Source of the DNA: Okapia johnstoni
Lineage: Eukaryota; Chordata; Mammalia; Artiodactyla; Giraffidae
Assembly: GCA_024291935.2 (NCBI GenBank)
Contig: CM044318.1
Span: 87,455,501 to 87,519,500 of the forward strand
DNA length: 64,000 nt
Direction of reading: 5' to 3'
Shown here: positions 49,601-60,895 of the stretch, piece after piece
Numbering within the stretch: position 1 is the first letter of the stretch
How the letters are laid out: each line of letters starts with the position of its first letter
The notes under the pieces: model-generated
The model's input: the letters and a program-made list of their open reading frames with translations, nothing else
Databases searched by the model: none
What the model was told of the DNA's origin: nothing
Made by a program: the position numbers and the translations under genes

Positions 49601-52600
49601 GCCAGACATGACTGAGCGACTATCACTCGCTGACTCAGTCACTCCGGGGTGGCGACCGAGGCTTCTGGAGACTCAGTCTCTGGAGACCAGCCAAGAACCC
49701 CAGCCCTGACTGGTCCCCGGGCAGGGGGCACCCCTGCTCCATCCTGGGCACACCCACCCAGGCCCCACGGGCTCATCCCCCCGCCCTCGGGGAGCTGGAG
49801 GGCGGGGGTCCCCAGTGCACCACAGGGCCGCCTGACCTGCAGGCAGCGGGCAGACGCCTCACCAGGGGACCAGGCCGGCATGGCTGATCTCTGGAGCCGC
49901 TCCAAGGCGGGCGGGGGGGCCTGGCCTTGGGCTTCTGGGGGGCACTCTCGGAGAGGTGAGAGGGACACAGTCAGTTGGGTCACACTGGGATGATGCTGAT
50001 GGTTCTAAAACCCTGAACGTAAGACCCTGGGTGCAGCTGGGGCAGAGATCCTAGGTTGCTATCCTCAGAGAGGGGCAGGGTCCCCCGTGTGTCCCTGGGG
50101 GAGGGGGGCAGGGTCCCCCGTGTGTCCCTGGGGGAGGGGAGCATGGTCCCCCGTGTGTCCCTCGGGGAGGGAGGCAGGGTCTCCCGTGTGTCCCTGGGGA
50201 GGGGGGCAGGGTCCCCCGTGTGACCCTGGGGGGGGGGGGGCAGGGTCCCCCGTGTGTCCCTGGGGGAGGGGGGACAGGGTCCCCTTGTGTCCCTGGGGGG
50301 GAGGGGGGACAGGGTCCCACGTGTGACCCTGGGGGAGGGGGGACAGGGTCCCCGTGTGACCCTGGGGGGAGGGGGGCAGGGTCCCCCGTGTGTCCCTGGG
50401 GGAGGGGGGACAGGGTCCTCTTGTGTCCCTGGGGGGAGGGGGGCAGGGTCCCCTGTGTGTCCCTGGGGGAGGGGGGGCAGGGTCCCCTGTGTGGCCCTGG
50501 GGAGGGCCCCTCTGGAGTCCAGGCCGCACTTCCTGTCTCCCCGCTCCCTGAGCAGAGGTGGACCTCAGGGCAGCCTGGCGCCCGCCTGCCCGCCCATCCC
50601 TCCCTGCCCCGGGCTCCCGCCCTGCGGCCAGCCGTCTGTCTGGCAGGGCTGTGGAAGAGAGAAGCCGCCGTGTGTTTTGTAAACCCGCACTGGGGCACTC
50701 AGCCGGCCGCAGGGTGGGCCTCGCCTGGGGACGCGGGGCTGCAGGCTCTGCCCACACAGGCGTCCACTGCAGGGTGTCCACTGCAGGAGGCTTCCCTGGA
50801 CGCCTGGCCTGGGGGTGGGCCCCCGGGGCGCTTCTGTTCCAGGAGCCCGGTCTTCTTATCTCTTCACAGGACGCCAGGGTGGCCTCTCTCCGTGGGAGGA
50901 CGAGGCAGGAAGGTCCGAGGCACGTGGGAACCGGGCTGGGCTCAGAGGCTACTGCTGGGCCCCAGGCCTGCGGAGGGGCGGCCATGGTGGGCGTGCAGGG
51001 GATTTTGTGCTCTGGCAGGCAGGCTGGCCAGCACCTCCTGGCTGTGGGCCCGCAGGGCTGCTCTGGGGGTTGCTTGGCCGGAGGCACACATGAACCCCAG
51101 GACGAGGGTGAGCGGAGGCCTGGCCACTGCTGTGGCAGCGAAGACGGCAGGCCAGGGCCCCGTGTCCCTGCGGGTGGCCGTGCCCCCACCTGGACGGAGC
51201 AGCGGGAGACCCTGGGCGCTCTGTCTCCTGTCCCCTCGGGGGCAGAACTATTCTGCTTTGGGATCTGACCCCCAATCAGCCTCATGGCCGAAGCCGCCTG
51301 TGCGAACTTCCCCCTTTCTCCCCCTGGTTCTGTCTCCCCCGCCCCTCCTGTCCCTCCCGCAGCTCCCTGAGGACACGGGGCTACGGTTTGCTCCAGGCGC
51401 CCCCCAGGCCCCCTCGGGCTTTCTGGTCAAAGCCACGCGGGCCCTGCTCCGCCCGTGAGTCTCCCCAGCCCCCAGGCCCTGCTCCCGGCTCCTTTTCTCC
51501 ACCTCGGGGCAGCTCCAATCCTCAGCCCAGCAGACGGCAGGCCCTGGGGCCTGGCAGACCGTGTCTCTGGCCCCAGGACCCCTCCACCTTCTGCCGCCAG
51601 GCCCTGCAGTGTCGCCGCAGGGCTCTGCCAGGCCAGCCGCACCTCTGTCCCTGAGCGCAGGCCCACGTGGGCGGAGCCCGGCCTCGCCGGGGGCCCGGCC
51701 CCACGGTCACGCACAAACCTCAGTGGTGCCACACCTTGTGCCCGGGGGTCCAGGAGGTGCCCTGTGGGGGCAGGCTGCTGAGGTCCTTCCCTGAGAGAGC
51801 GGCCTGGGCTGGAGCCGTCTCTGTGCCCCAGGGCAGCTGAGCTGGGTGGCAGGCACAGACCCCACCCGCCCCCCGGCCTGTCCCAGCCTCCCTGTCCCAG
51901 AGCTGGGCTGGTGACCAGGGCACCTCACGGGGCTGTAGACAGGGCCCTGTTTACCCACCCGCAGGCGTGGGTGTGGCCAGGGCAGGGCGGCCGCTCCAGG
52001 AAGGAAGTGCCCCAGTCACGGGTACAGCCATGCCGGCCATGGCCTTGGTCCCCGGCCACCCGCCGTCTGGAGGCAGGCACCGCCTTCGGGCCGCAGCCCT
52101 GTGCTCAGGGGGGCCTGCATCCCAGGGCGGGGCTCACGGCCTCCTCTACCTCCTGGTTTGATCTGCTGGGGCTGGGGGGCCAGGGGCGGGGGTCAACTGC
52201 AGATTGTCACGGCTGCCCACCACCCCGAGCAGAATCCGCCTCAGAGGGGCCAGGTCCCCACTGCTGGCCCCTGGCTGGACGCTGCGCCTGGCTAGCCCTG
52301 CTGCCCCCGTCTCCCCACCTTTCTCTCTCGGCACCCCTCACCCCCTCCTCCCTCAGTCACATTCGCAGGTCACAGGCCACCCATGAGCCAGCTGAATGAG
52401 CTGCATCCTCATGGCCACGCAGAGGACGGGAGGCCATGGCTCTGGTTCGCTGGACCTTCTGAGCATTGAAGTGTGAACCTTCCACCCCCTCCAGCAGCTC
52501 CGCCCACAAACACTAGATTCATGGGAGATAGCCTTACGTAGCGTTCCCTTAATGGCCTTAAACTGGGACTCCCTGGTGGCTCAGACGGTAAAGAGTCTGT

Positions 52601-55600
52601 CCGTACTACAGGAGACAGGAGTTCAATCCCCAGGTTGGGAAGATCCCCTGGAGAAGGAAATGGCAACCCCCTCCAGTGTTCTTGCTTGGAAAATCCTATG
52701 GACGGAAAAGCCTGGCAGGCTACAGCCTTTAGGGTCACAAAGAGTCAGACACGACTGAGCGACTTCACTTTCAGACTTGATAAAGTTCGATGTAATTCCT
52801 GGGTGGTGCTAGCAGTAAAGAACCCACCTGCCAATGCAGGAGATGTAAGAGACTCAGGTTCAGTCCCTGAGTGGGGAAGATCCCCTGGCATCGGGAATGG
52901 CAACCCACTCCAGTAATCTAGCCTGGAGAATCCCATGGACAGAGAAGCCTGGTGGGTTATGGTCCACAGTGTTGCAAAAAAGTGAACATGACCGCAACAG
53001 CTTAGCACAGCGCACAGTACTGGGCTTTTACCGGTGATCTTGAATTAACAGAAGTTGGACAGCGTTCCCACGGCAGACGTGCCCTCCTGTGATGGGCTGT
53101 CAGGGAGGCCATGGGCCTTTGGCCGCTGCCCTCAGCCCTGTTGCATGCAGCCCTCTTGCCCGCCTCTGCGGTCCACGCCTCTCAAGTAGCCTGCGCCCGG
53201 CTCCCAGCCTCCCTGTGTCCCGCTGGAGGGGCAAGGGAGGGGCCTTCCGGCCGCAGTTCCCCGGGGCCACCTGGCTGCGGACGGAGCTGCCGTGCCCAGT
53301 CGGTCGGTCTGAGCAGCCTTGGTTCTTCTGGGGAACGGTAGAAGCAGAAGTCACTTGGAAACTGCGAAACAGCAAAGCTCGCTTATCTTTTCTGCTGTGA
53401 TTGAGTTACTCAAGGGAGGGAGGGACGGAGGTGCTTCTGTCTGAACTCTCGTCAGCCTGCTCTGTGCTTGAAAATGAAAACGAACAGCTTTTAGCTTCAG
53501 CAGGTCTTACAGGTTGAATCGCATGTGTTTCAAGTTGTGTGTCACGGCCGGAGGAGGTGTAGCCTGTTTGGGCTTGGCTTTCGTTGTTTGCAGCAGTGTT
53601 CTGCTGCTTCCGGAGCGGCTCGCTCATGAGATGTGACTTCAGACGTCCCCAGCACGCAGGCCGGCTGGCCAGCGCTCTGGAAGGGTGCTGCCCTGAAGCC
53701 ATTCGAAGCAAGCGCGGGCATTCTGGGCAGCTCTGGGGTGCTGGCCACATGCTTGGCCTCAGCTGTGGGTCCCTGCAGGAGGGGAGCCTCCTGCCTCCTC
53801 TGGACCTTCAGGATGGAGGGGAGGGGCCAGGGGTACGAGGCAGGAGGGGTGGTCCTTCCAGGTCATGGTGGGCGCGGGCGGCCTGGGGGTGTACCCTCGT
53901 CTGAAAGCAGCATTCAAGGGGGAGCGGGCTGACTCTCAGGCCCGGGGCTTGCTGGGCCTGGCCGTGAGTGGCCCCCGCCCCCAGACACACATCAGCACCT
54001 GGGACCCTGGTCCTGTGGGCTCCCCTGGGGCTGAAGGTCCCCCTGGGGACACAGTCGGGGTCTTCCTTCTGGGGGTGCTGTCCTCAGGGAGGAGGGGTGA
54101 GCGGATGAGGCCTGTGGGCAGGGGCCGCTGACCACACAGCAGCCGGTTCCCCACAGGCTGGGCCAGGCCTGTCCCGGCATTGAGGCCCCGTTCGCCGGCT
54201 TCCTGGGCCTCCAGGTCTGCAGCTGTGGGTTCCCTCATTCCAGGAACGGAGGCGTGGACATCAGTGCCTGTCGGGCGTGGGCTTGATGGTGATCGCCTGA
54301 TTTCAGAGCACGCAGCCTGCACCTGGGCTGCCCCGGGGCGTGCGCTGGGGGGCGTGCCTCCGTTAAAGCCGGGAGATCCTGCGGGGCTGCCCCCACCCCG
54401 CGTGGGGGCTGGGCGCGGCGGGGTCCTCCCCGTGCTGACCGCCCTTTTCTGTCTCCCCACAACCAGGTCCGGCCTCTTTCGGCCTGCCCCCGTTGGCTCC
54501 GCTGACCCAGGCCCAGGACACCCCTGTCAACGGCTGCCACGGCCCGTCCCCCGCGGAGGGAGACGCGGAGACCATGCCGCTGGGGACAGGCCCCCCGGCG
54601 CCCGCCCGCGGGGACCGGCCCCCCGAGACCGCCAGCCCTGAGCCGCCCCCGCTGCCCCCCGGAAGCCTGCCCCCGTTCCCGCCCTACTTCGAAGGCGCGC
54701 CCTTCCCGCCCCCACTCTGGCTGAGGAACACCTACCGGCAGTGGGTGCCCGCAGCCGCCCCCCCGGGGCGTCAAGAGGACCCGCCGGCGCCTGTCCCGCA
54801 ACCGCGACCCCCGACCGCCTGGCCCTGAGCCCCATCCGCCTGCGGCCGCGCCAGGTGCTCTGTGAGAAGTGCAAGCGCACCCAGAGCCCCCCGGAGGCCA
54901 GCCCCGGGCCCCCCGCCGCGCCCCGGCCACGCAGGGAGCCCCGCAAGCTCGAGGACCCCGACGGAGGAGGCGACGCGGCCGCGGCCTCCAAGAGGAGCAG
55001 GCGGGAGCGGCGCGAGGAGGCGCGGGCGGGGGTCCCTCGGAGCCCGGCCATCAAGATCTCCTACAGCACGCCCCAGGGCACCGGGGAGGTGGTGGAGATC
55101 CCCCCTCGCGTGCACGGCTCCCTGGAGCCCTTCTGTCCACCCCCCGCCTTGCCCGGAGGCCCGGACCCCGAGGCTCCCAGGGACCGGCCGGCCGCGGGCA
55201 CCCCTGCCTCCATCCCCAAGCTGAAGCTGACGCGGCCCCTGCCCCCCGGGGCCGCCCCGCCGCCCCCCAAGATCCGCCTGAAGCCCCGCCGCCTGGGGGC
55301 CGGCGAGCAGGAGCCCGTTTACAGGGCCGAGCTGGTGCAGGAACTCAAGGGCCGAGGGCCCCCGGCTGACGGCGCTGCCCGCAGTGGGCTGGCAGACTCA
55401 TCCTCTGCGAGCTCCGGTGAGGACGATGACTGCAAGGGGTGTCCCCGGGGTGCCCACGGCCCTGACGCCGACGGCCTGGCTTTCCTCGCCACCTGCCCCG
55501 GGAGGAGCGGCTGTGCCGGCGAGCTGGCGTGGAGCGACAGCCCGGATGAGTCCAAGTCGTCTGGCTCGGACGTGACGTCGCCAGACGCCTGCGACCTCTC

Positions 55601-56033
55601 GCCCGGTGATGGCGTGTCCGCGCCCTCTTCCTCCAAGGGCGCGAGGCCCACGGTCCCGCCCCTGACGGTCAGGCTGCACACGCAGAGCGTCTCCAAGTGC
55701 GTTACAGAGGACGGGAGGACCGTGGCCGTAGGGGACATCGTGTGGGGTAAGGTTCATGGCTTCCCTTGGTGGCCGGCACGTGTCCTGGACATTAGTCTTA
55801 GCCAGAAGGAGGACGGGGAGCCCTCCTGGCAAGAAGCGAAAGTCTCGTGGTTTGGTTCTCCAACTACGTCGTTTTTGTCTATCTCAAAACTCTCCCCTTT
55901 CTCTGAATTTTTCAAACTGAGATTTAACCGTAAGAAGAAGGGGATGTATCGGAAAGCTATCACAGAGGCTGCCAATGCCGCCCAGCACGTGGCCCCAGAA
56001 ATAAGGGAGCTCTTAACCCAGTTCGAAACGTAA
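46547..56033 (+). CDS. PWWP2B: PWWP2B, PWWP domain-containing protein 2B (two coding exons; frame disturbed in exon 2 as written)
   Basis: Exon 1 (46547-46671) joins exon 2 (54467-56033) with GT/AG sites in phase 2. The N terminus MEPRAGCRLPVRVEQVVNGA, the internal RLRPRQVLCEKCK and the C-terminal PWWP domain (GDIVWGKVHGFPWWPARVL, then FNRKKKGMYRKAITEAANAA) identify the gene. The family binds H3K36-methylated nucleosomes through the PWWP aromatic cage and recruits MTA/HDAC/RBBP-type corepressors in the nucleus. Relative to the expected protein, exon 2 has one extra base in each of three homopolymers (T3 54477-54479, C7 54758-54764, C5 54808-54812). Together they return to the original frame. 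As written, the spliced frame stops at TGA 54639-54641 after 99 residues; without the three bases the length is about 562 residues (human about 590). Probably an intact gene with sequence errors; a true null allele is less likely. Confidence 0.93.
47440..47730 (+). promoter_or_regulatory. Candidate conserved non-coding element in PWWP2B intron 1
   Basis: AT-rich islands in GC-rich DNA: GATAAATGATTAGGCATTAA, CAGGCGCTAATG, then TTATCTTCTCATTAGATGTG and CATTTATGTACAAGTCATGT. They hold several TAAT/ATTA homeodomain cores and GATA motifs. Confidence 0.35.
47740..49500. other. PWWP2B intron 1, unassigned part
   Basis: GC-rich. No repeat or exon recognised. Confidence 0.5.
49506..49640 (+). repeat. 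Bov-tA fragment, 5' truncated
   Basis: GAGAAGGAAATGGCAGCCCA, then GTCGCAAAGAGCCAGACATG. Confidence 0.9.
50070..50505 (+). repeat. Minisatellite, about 33-bp units, about 13 copies
   Basis: Units of GGCAGGGTCCCCCGTGTGTC-CCTGGGGGAGGGG in PWWP2B intron 1. Long frames across it on both strands are repeat artefacts. Confidence 0.95.
50506..52555. other. PWWP2B intron 1, unassigned GC-rich part
   Basis: No repeat or exon recognised. Confidence 0.5.
52562..52775 (+). repeat. Bov-tA SINE, first of a pair
   Basis: GGGACTCCCTGGTGGCTCAG head, GAAATGGCAACCCCCTCCAG body, GTCAGACACGACTGAGCGAC end. Confidence 0.93.
52785..53010 (+). repeat. Bov-tA SINE, second of a pair
   Basis: AGTAAAGAACCCACCTGCCA head and GGCAACCCACTCCAGTAATC body. 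About 10-20 bp separate it from the first copy; the sequences differ clearly, so these are two insertions and not a tandem duplication. Confidence 0.9.
53011..54466. other. PWWP2B intron 1, 3' part, unassigned
   Basis: Only the exon 2 acceptor is recognised. Confidence 0.5.
54467..56033 (+). CDS. PWWP2B: PWWP2B coding exon 2 with PWWP domain and stop
   Basis: The acceptor is CCCCACAACCAG|. The order is a Pro-rich region (GSLPPFPPYFEGAPFPPPLW), basic RLSRNRD, the CEKCK motif, KISYSTPQGTGEVVEI, SIPKLKLTRP, an acidic Ser/Asp stretch, then the PWWP domain at roughly residues 460-525 of the expected protein and the C-terminal helical tail ending QFET. The stop is TAA 56031-56033. The part from 54813 to the stop is a clean open frame; the first 350 nt contain the three homopolymer frame breaks. 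Confidence 0.93.
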
Positions 56034-56557
56034 CCCGGGTTCCCAGCCAGGTGAGTGTCTGCACGGGGGGCTGCCTCTCTCCAGCCGTCCTGAGCCTCAG
56101 TCCGAGGCTGCGCTGTGCCTCCAGCCTGGGCCTCGGTGAGCCGGGGGTGAGGGATGCCCTTGCCGTCTGGCTTGCCGCTCTGAAACGGGTGGTCTGGAAG
56201 ATCGTCCTGCTCACTGGCAATGTCCCCCCAACCTTTCGGGTCACGGAAGAGGTGCCTTAAGAGCGGGCGAGTCGTCAGCCACCTGGCGGAGGACAGAGCT
56301 AGTTTATGTTTTGTGGCCATTTTTCAAAGGCCGTGAACGATCTGCTTGCTCTTCCGTTCGCCTTTTGGAGAACGGGGAGCGGGTGATGGGTGGGCGCAGG
56401 AGGGGCTTGCTGTCTCTCCCTCTCTCCCTGACGAACGGGGTGGTCTCCCTCCTGCCCTTCCCCCGCGGCAGGCTGGCAGGTGCGTCCAAGGGTCCAACTT
56501 CGCAGGAAGGAGGAAGGTCGCTCAGCTGCCTTCCCCCAGAGGCGGTGCCTGTGGCCC

Positions 56558-56572
56558 AGCGCCCTCTCCTGG
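56558..56572 (-). promoter_or_regulatory. CTCF-like site, reverse orientation
   Basis: The reverse complement CCAGGAGAGGGCGCT differs from the consensus CCASYAGRKGGCRSY at one position. It lies 525 bp downstream of the PWWP2B stop. Confidence 0.45.
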
Positions 56573-57893
56573 TGCCAGGGGGGCTCCCCTTCATCCGCCG
56601 GTGCGTGGTGCCCGGGCTTGGGGCTCCCAGCTCCTAGAGGGCGTCTGGGATCTGCCCGGGACAGTGCTGCGCCTCCGTCTCCACCCCCAGGAGGACTCTG
56701 TGGGACCCCTGGCCGTGGCCCCACCTGAGCCTCTGTGGGGCCGGGGTGACCCCATGGGTGCAGTTGTGTGTCACCAGGTGGGGTGGGTCACCGTGTGGCC
56801 TGTCTGGTCCCCTCGTGGGCTGTAGGGAAACAGCCAGGGGCCGAGCTGTATGCTGTGAGCCCTCCCAGGGCCTGAGACTCAGGGAGGGGGGGCTGTGCTA
56901 GTGTCTGATGCTGCCCAGCCCTGGCCCTGGTCAGCCAGTCCAAGGGCTGGCCCCTTCCTCTGCTGGTTCCAGGCCGCCTGGGTGGACCACGGTGGGCATG
57001 TCAGAATCCCCAGTGGGGGGCAGCTTGTGGCCCCTTCCTGGCCCTGTGGCCTCGGGCCAGCGCCCCTGAAGCAGTTGGGGTCTGTCCTTTGTCTGGGCCT
57101 CTGCCCTCGTCTCCGGACCCTTGGGTGACCTCGTCTGGCCTGGCTCTCCTGCCCGTCCACCTGTCTGTGCTGACTCCCCGGGCAACGCCAGCCTTCAGGG
57201 CGGGTCGGCTGGTGGCCCGGGAGGGGTTTGTGGAGAGCTTGGTGCTGCCTCTGCTGGGCCGGCTGCTTCCGGCTCCCAGGACTGAAGAAGCAGGGATGAG
57301 GGGCACTCTGGGCTGGGGTCCCTGCTGGGATTCTTGAGGCCTCGTCCCCTCCCCCTTCCCTGTGCCTCCTGAGTGCTCCTAGGACGCTGGTACAAACTCC
57401 TCCCAGGGACCAGGCACGTCTCCCATAGGTTCTGGCCTTTGTGTGGGGTGTGGGCGTGGCACTGCCCTGGTGTGGGGGGCATCAAGCCAATGCAGGGCAC
57501 CCTGTGGGGAAGGGCCCAGAGAAGGCCCAGGTGCCTGGAATCCTGTTGCCCCAGCATCTCTCTGTTGCGGCCGCGTCCTGCTGGCCGGGGGACCACTCTG
57601 GGGTCCTGTCTCTCGGTACCCTGCTGCTCCCAGCCCGGCCCACCCTGTCTCTGGCCTGGGGCGGTGGGCAGCTTGCCCACACACCCTGTGAGAGAGAAGG
57701 CAGCCGCACAGGTTCACAGCTCGCTCTGTTTATCAAGAGGCAGAGGAGGAATCTCACCAGACAGGTTTGCCTGCTGCGGGGGCCTGGGTTCTGGGGCTCT
57801 GGGAGCTTGGAGGGGGGGGAGTTGCTGAATCCTTTCGGCGCCAAAGCATAAAGTGGTTTTGCTTGATGGGCTTTTGGGTTTTGTTTCTTGAGG

Positions 57894-57899
57894 ATTAAA
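57894..57899 (+). terminator. Candidate PWWP2B poly(A) signal ATTAAA
   Basis: ATTAAA is followed within 20 nt by GTGCTGAGGTTTGTGCC, a plausible GU-rich downstream element, in an AT-richer patch of otherwise GC-rich sequence. Confidence 0.35.
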
Positions 57900-57920
57900 G
57901 ACTGTGCTGAGGTTTGTGCC

Positions 57921-60800
57921 AACCAGGTGGTTGGTCTGCTGGCGTCAGCCGGCCGAGGTCTCACACTCGGGTGGGGTCAGTGGTCTTCCGGTGGACACAT
58001 TTGCTTTCAAGGATCAAGTGTCTGGAGGGCAGCCTATCCGGCCTGCTGTCTGAAGGGGAAATGGGAAGCAGCCTTCGCTGGGGAAGGTGGGCTCCCCAGG
58101 AGAGCTGAGGGCGCTGGAGCTGGCCCAGGGAGGTCCCCGCAGAACCTGTGTGAGATGCGGGTAGGGTGCCCTGCGGCGGTGCTGAGGGCAGGGCCTGGGT
58201 GCCAGGAAGCAGGCCCAGGGATGGGAGCTCGGCCTTCTGCTAGGAAAGGCAGTCCCCCGGCTCCCTAGCCCAGCCCAGGCCCCTGCTGTCCCTGGGGGCC
58301 GATGGAGGCCATGCCGGGAACATGGGGTTTGGACTCAGGAGAGCCCTGCAGAGAGGGGGACACGTGCCCAGCACCTCTACCCTGAGACGCCCCGCCCCTC
58401 AGGGCTGCTGGAGGCTCCGCGGGAAGTGGGCGCCCAAGTGAGCATCCCGAGAGCTGCCCAGCTGGCCTGGGCCCGGCGGCCAGGGCACTGGGGAGGCCGG
58501 CAGGTCTTGCCCCCAGCCCCGTGTGCCATGGCGGAGAATGGGCACCCAGCAGGAGTGGACACGGCCCCTGGCCCCGCCCCACCCCGTCTGAGCCCCAGCT
58601 TCCCGTCTGAGCCCCAGCTTCCCGTCTGACAGAGGCACCTGTCTGGCTCTGTACTCTGGGCTCCTCTGTGTGCCCCGGTGGGGCAGGGCTGTGCTCCTCA
58701 CCAGATGGGCCGGGCAGTTCCTCGTGCCCACTGGTCAGGGGCAAGGGCCCCACAGCTGTGACTGGTGGGAGTGCCCCGAGGGCAGGGCGAGCCCCCCACC
58801 TGCCAGGCGTGGCGTGAGCCCCCCCGCCTCTTCCCCTCAGACCCAGTGGTCACATCTTCCCTCCCCACCCGCACACCCACCAACCCTCCCAGGACCAGAT
58901 GCTCTGCTGGATGCAGATGGAAGTATGCAGTCACCACGGCCCTCACCTGGCGGGCGGGGGGAGGACTGTGACTCACCTCCCCAGATTCGTGTGTGATCAC
59001 ACACACAAGTGTGCTGAGAAGGGGACAAGGGCCTCCCAGCTGAATGTCTGGTGAGGAAGCTGATTGGGACTGGGGCTCTGGGAGGGCTTCCTGGAGGAGG
59101 TGATGTACAGCCGAGATTAGAACAGGGAGCTAATAGGGTGACGATGGGCATCGGAGGCAGGAGGGAGCGGAGCCTGTGCCTGGGGGCAGGGACAGACCAC
59201 TGGCATGGGCCTGGCGGGCTGAGGCCCCAGCTGTGGCCTTGCCCTCAGAGAAGGGGCACCGTGGCAGGACGGTCCTGTGTTGGAAAGATCCACCAGCTGT
59301 GGGCAGCGGTGTGATGGGGGAAGGCTGTGCCGTAGGACGGCAGCTAAGACCAGGACGGGGACTCAGAGGGCCACGGGGAGCAGGGGCGGATGCCCAGGGG
59401 TGGGCCGGAGCTGCTGGGCATGCCTAGAGCTCCGGGACCCCTGCGCTCTCGCCAGCCTCAGCACCTCGGCGGCGTCTGCGTGCCTGGGTCTGAGTGCAGA
59501 GGCGGCTCGGTGTCTAGCCTCAGAGGAGGGTTGGGGCCGAGTGATGGTTCAGGGCTGCCAGGGGCAGGACGTGTGGGGAGAGGGCCCCGTGGCATGGGGG
59601 GGCTCAGAGCGGTGGAGAGGCAGACAGTGGTGACCAGAGGCATGAGGTCCCTGGGAGCCCAGGAAGGGGGCCAGTGGAGAGGCAGGTGGACCCAGGACCC
59701 CCGGGGAGGTGGCAGGCGAGCCCGGATGGGATGGGGGCCACATCTGGCCCACAGGCCCCACCCAGGGCGAGTGCTGATGGAGCCTCTACTGGATGTGGGA
59801 TCCCTGGGAGTGCACAGTGGGGGCCAGGCCGTCAGGGGTGTGGGAGTGGCGCCTGGGTGTCCTGGGAGCTCTGCAGCGCTGTCCCGAGGCCCCGCGGGAG
59901 TCGTGCGCCTCCCCGGGGTGAGGGTCCCTGCCTCTCAGCCCAGTGGGAAATTCACAGGCTCCCCGTGAGTGGGGGAGGCCCAAGGTAGCCACTTCCTGGC
60001 AGGCCGGAGCTTTCGGGGTCTCTCAGCTGCGCTTCCCTGGGCAGCTCCTGGTTTTACTGAGCGGAGGGCAGCCTGGGGCGAGCCTGGGCCCCTGTGGTTT
60101 CCCGAGGCTGCTGTCCCAGATGACCTGTCTCAGGCCAGCGGGAAACACAGGAATCTCTGGAGCCAGAGCGCGAGACCCAGGTTCTCTCCCTGGGGTTCTG
60201 GGGAGGGTCCTCCGACCTCCCCCAGCTGCTGGGGGCTAGGGTGCCCCGGGCTCGTGGCCGCGCCAGCAGCCTCGTTGTTGGGGCCCCCTCCATGTGGAAG
60301 CCGCGTCTGCCTCTCCCCACGAGGCCCCGGAAGGCGTCCTCCAGCCACATCTGCTCTTTCAGAGCCCTCCTCTCATCACCCCCGTCACGCCTTTCCCACG
60401 ACTCCAAGGAAGGGCCCATCGCCCACCACGTCCTCTGTCCATTCGGCAGCCCCCGTGGGTGCGGGCGCAGCTCGTGTCCCCATCTGGCTGGGCTGGGGGT
60501 CCGGGATGAGGAGAGCGCCCTGCCATGCAGGGAGCCTGCGCACACGGCCGGTGCCCCGCAGCACTTTCAGCCTCACGAGGTGACTCTCCTGGGAAATGAA
60601 GACAGCGGCTGGGAAGCCAGCCCGGAAATCCTGCAGCCTGGCTCCTGGCGGCCACCCCGCCTCGCCCCGCTGGGAAGCCGTGACGCGTGCCAGGTCACGC
60701 GGGCGGAGGCGGCCAGATCCTGTCCCCAGGCTCCGACTTCCTCGGGGGCTTCTCCCTTCCAGAGCTGTATCCGCGGGCCTGGCGTCCCAGGCAGGCTTTC
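57921..60800. other. Intergenic, downstream of PWWP2B, unassigned
   Basis: GC-rich, with no recognised gene. The many open frames are short and lack splice-supported homology. Confidence 0.5.
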
Positions 60801-60801
60801 G

Positions 60802-60895
60802 GTTCAGTTCAGTCCAGTTGCTCAGTCGTGTCCGACTCTGCGACCCCACAGACTGCAGCACGCCGGGCCTCCCTGCCCATCACCAACTCCCAGAG
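60802..60895 (-). repeat. BovB/Bov-A 3' end, antisense, short
   Basis: TTCAGTTCAGTCCAGTTGCT, CAGTCGTGTCCGACTCTG and GACTGCAGCACGCCGGGCCT. Confidence 0.88.

Larger units (their letters stand above)
56034..57920 (+). other. PWWP2B: Probable PWWP2B 3' UTR region
   Basis: No gene-like frame is seen here. CAG|GTGAGT, a near-perfect donor, occurs 17 nt after the stop at 56050/56051, so the 3' UTR may be spliced in some transcripts. If unspliced, ATTAAA at 57894-57899 followed by GT-rich sequence is the first convincing poly(A) signal, giving a UTR of about 1.87 kb. Both readings are inference. Confidence 0.4.

Noticed and set aside
50065..51285. 406-codon minus-strand and 412-codon plus-strand frames
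   Set aside because: Driven by the 33-bp minisatellite; no homology recognised.
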